The notes under the pieces: generated by a model | The model's database searches: none | The model's input: the letters and a program-made list of their open reading frames with translations, nothing else | Told to the model about the DNA's origin: nothing | Made by a program: the position numbers and the translations under genes | From: JAJYQH01 sp036261615 | GTDB taxonomy: Bacteria; Actinomycetota; Actinomycetes; Propionibacteriales; Propionibacteriaceae | Assembly: GCA_036261615.1 (NCBI GenBank) | Contig: DATAKK010000029.1 | Span: 1 to 24,071 of the forward strand | Direction: 5' to 3' | DNA length: 24,071 nucleotides | Part shown: one piece after another, positions 23,342 to 24,071 of the stretch | Numbering within the stretch: position 1 is the stretch's first letter | Layout of the letters: each line of letters opens with the position of its first letter

Positions 23342-24071
23342 ATGACCGAACCCGTAGCAGTAGTGGCAGGTGGTTCCCGCGGACTGGGCCTGCTGATCGC
23401 CCGTGACCTGGTGACCCGCGGTTACCAGGTGAGCATCTGCGACCGGGACGCCGGCGAGCTGGAGCGCGCACGTGGCTGGCTCTCCGCGCCCGGCCAGGTG
23501 CACACCGCGGTCTGCGACGTCACCGATCGCACCGCCGTGGGGCGGTGGCTCGACGAGGTGGGCGCCGACCTCGGCCCCGTCGAGGTGGCGATCACCGTGG
23601 CCGGAGTCATTCAGGTGGGCCCGGGCCCCGACCTGACCCTCGACCACTTCGACAACGCCATCGACGTCATGCTCCGCGGCCCGATCCACGTCGCCCGGCT
23701 GGTCGAACCCGGCATGCGCGAGCGCCGCTCCGGCCGGATCGGGACGATCACCTCAGTGGGCGGCGTCGTGTCACCCCCGCACCTGCTGCCCTACGCCACC
23801 TCCAACTTCGGGGCGGTCGGCTTCTCGGACGGGCTCGTGGCCTCGCTCACGGGGTCGGGCGTGACGGCCACGACCGTCGTCCCGGGCCTCATGCGCACCG
23901 GGTCCCAGGACAGGGCCCTGTTCACCGGAGACGTGCACGCCGAGTACTCGTGGTTCGCCACCGCCGCGTCCCTGCCGTTGCTGTCCATGGACGCCGACCG
24001 GGCCGCCCGGCGGATCGTCGACGGCGTGCTCGCGGGCCAACCCCTGGTGGTGCTCACCCCGCTCACCTGGC
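23342..24071 (+). CDS. Short-chain dehydrogenase/reductase (SDR), partial, with catalytic Lys replaced by Asn
   Basis: NAD(P)-binding oxidoreductase-fold protein; 243 residues are visible and the gene runs off the window. Seen: the cofactor motif AGGSRGLG near residue 9, CDVTDR near 60, the VAGV segment (usually NAG), active-site Ser138 in ITSVGG, and Tyr151 in YATSNFGAVGF. The fourth residue after Tyr, normally the catalytic Lys of YxxxK, is Asn155 (codon AAC at 23804-23806). After it comes the usual PGLMRTG. Such a change normally cripples classical SDR catalysis, so this may be a weak or altered enzyme, or a binding protein. TAAGGG lies close before the ATG. Family certain; substrate unknown. 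Confidence 0.87.
   Translation, partial: MTEPVAVVAGGSRGLGLLIARDLVTRGYQVSICDRDAGELERARGWLSAPGQVHTAVCDVTDRTAVGRWLDEVGADLGPVEVAITVAGVIQVGPGPDLTLDHFDNAIDVMLRGPIHVARLVEPGMRERRSGRIGTITSVGGVVSPPHLLPYATSNFGAVGFSDGLVASLTGSGVTATTVVPGLMRTGSQDRALFTGDVHAEYSWFATAASLPLLSMDADRAARRIVDGVLAGQPLVVLTPLTW

Noticed and set aside
21888..23471. Minus-strand open frame of 527 codons opposite the phospholipase D gene
   Set aside because: Antisense to two HKD motifs; no domain of its own.

Overview
The window is high-GC DNA with G/C-rich third codon positions, short intergenic gaps and several overlapping start/stop codons. With GTP-type PEP carboxykinase, a class F sortase, a DUF3072 protein and CHRD/Ig-type surface proteins, this points to an actinobacterium (Actinomycetota). 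I cannot resolve the genus. I see no tRNA, rRNA, CRISPR array, insertion sequence or phage gene; it reads as ordinary chromosome with a mosaic of small metabolic and cell-surface modules.

Region 1 (1-4948) is a carboxylate module. On the minus strand an MFS carboxylate/lactate-type transporter overlaps the start of GTP-dependent PEP carboxykinase (cut by the window edge) by 4 nt. Divergently, a CitA/DcuS-type sensor kinase overlaps its CitB/DcuR-type response regulator by 4 nt. A perfect 9-bp inverted repeat lies in the shared intergenic region. Simplest reading: an external carboxylate is sensed, imported and fed to gluconeogenesis through PEP.

Region 2 (5149-8100) has an alpha/beta hydrolase that meets, across a perfect 13-bp hairpin, a secreted family 9 pectate lyase with its calcium site intact. 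A 12-bp LacI-type palindrome lies upstream of the lyase. Region 3 (8101-9646) is a two-gene surface cassette: a secreted CHRD-like protein with an EF-hand-like loop and a non-canonical sorting tail, then a class F sortase that probably anchors it.

Region 4 (9723-11715) holds a ferritin-like diiron protein, a DUF3072 protein and hydroxypyruvate isomerase. Region 5 (11900-17318) carries a 976-residue secreted protein ending in three disulfide-type Ig-like repeats, a strong terminator, an OmpR/BaeS-type two-component pair and a small lipoprotein. Region 6 (17413-24071) contains a GMC oxidoreductase fused to a gluconate-dehydrogenase subunit-3 domain, a second alpha/beta hydrolase, an AraC-VOC operon, a divergent phospholipase D-family protein, and a partial SDR whose catalytic Lys is Asn.

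No obvious defence system or novel mobile element is visible. The most distinctive items are the carboxylate sensing/uptake/PEPCK module with its dyad, the CHRD-sortase F cassette with its unusual sorting tail, and the large Ig-repeat surface protein beside its own two-component system.
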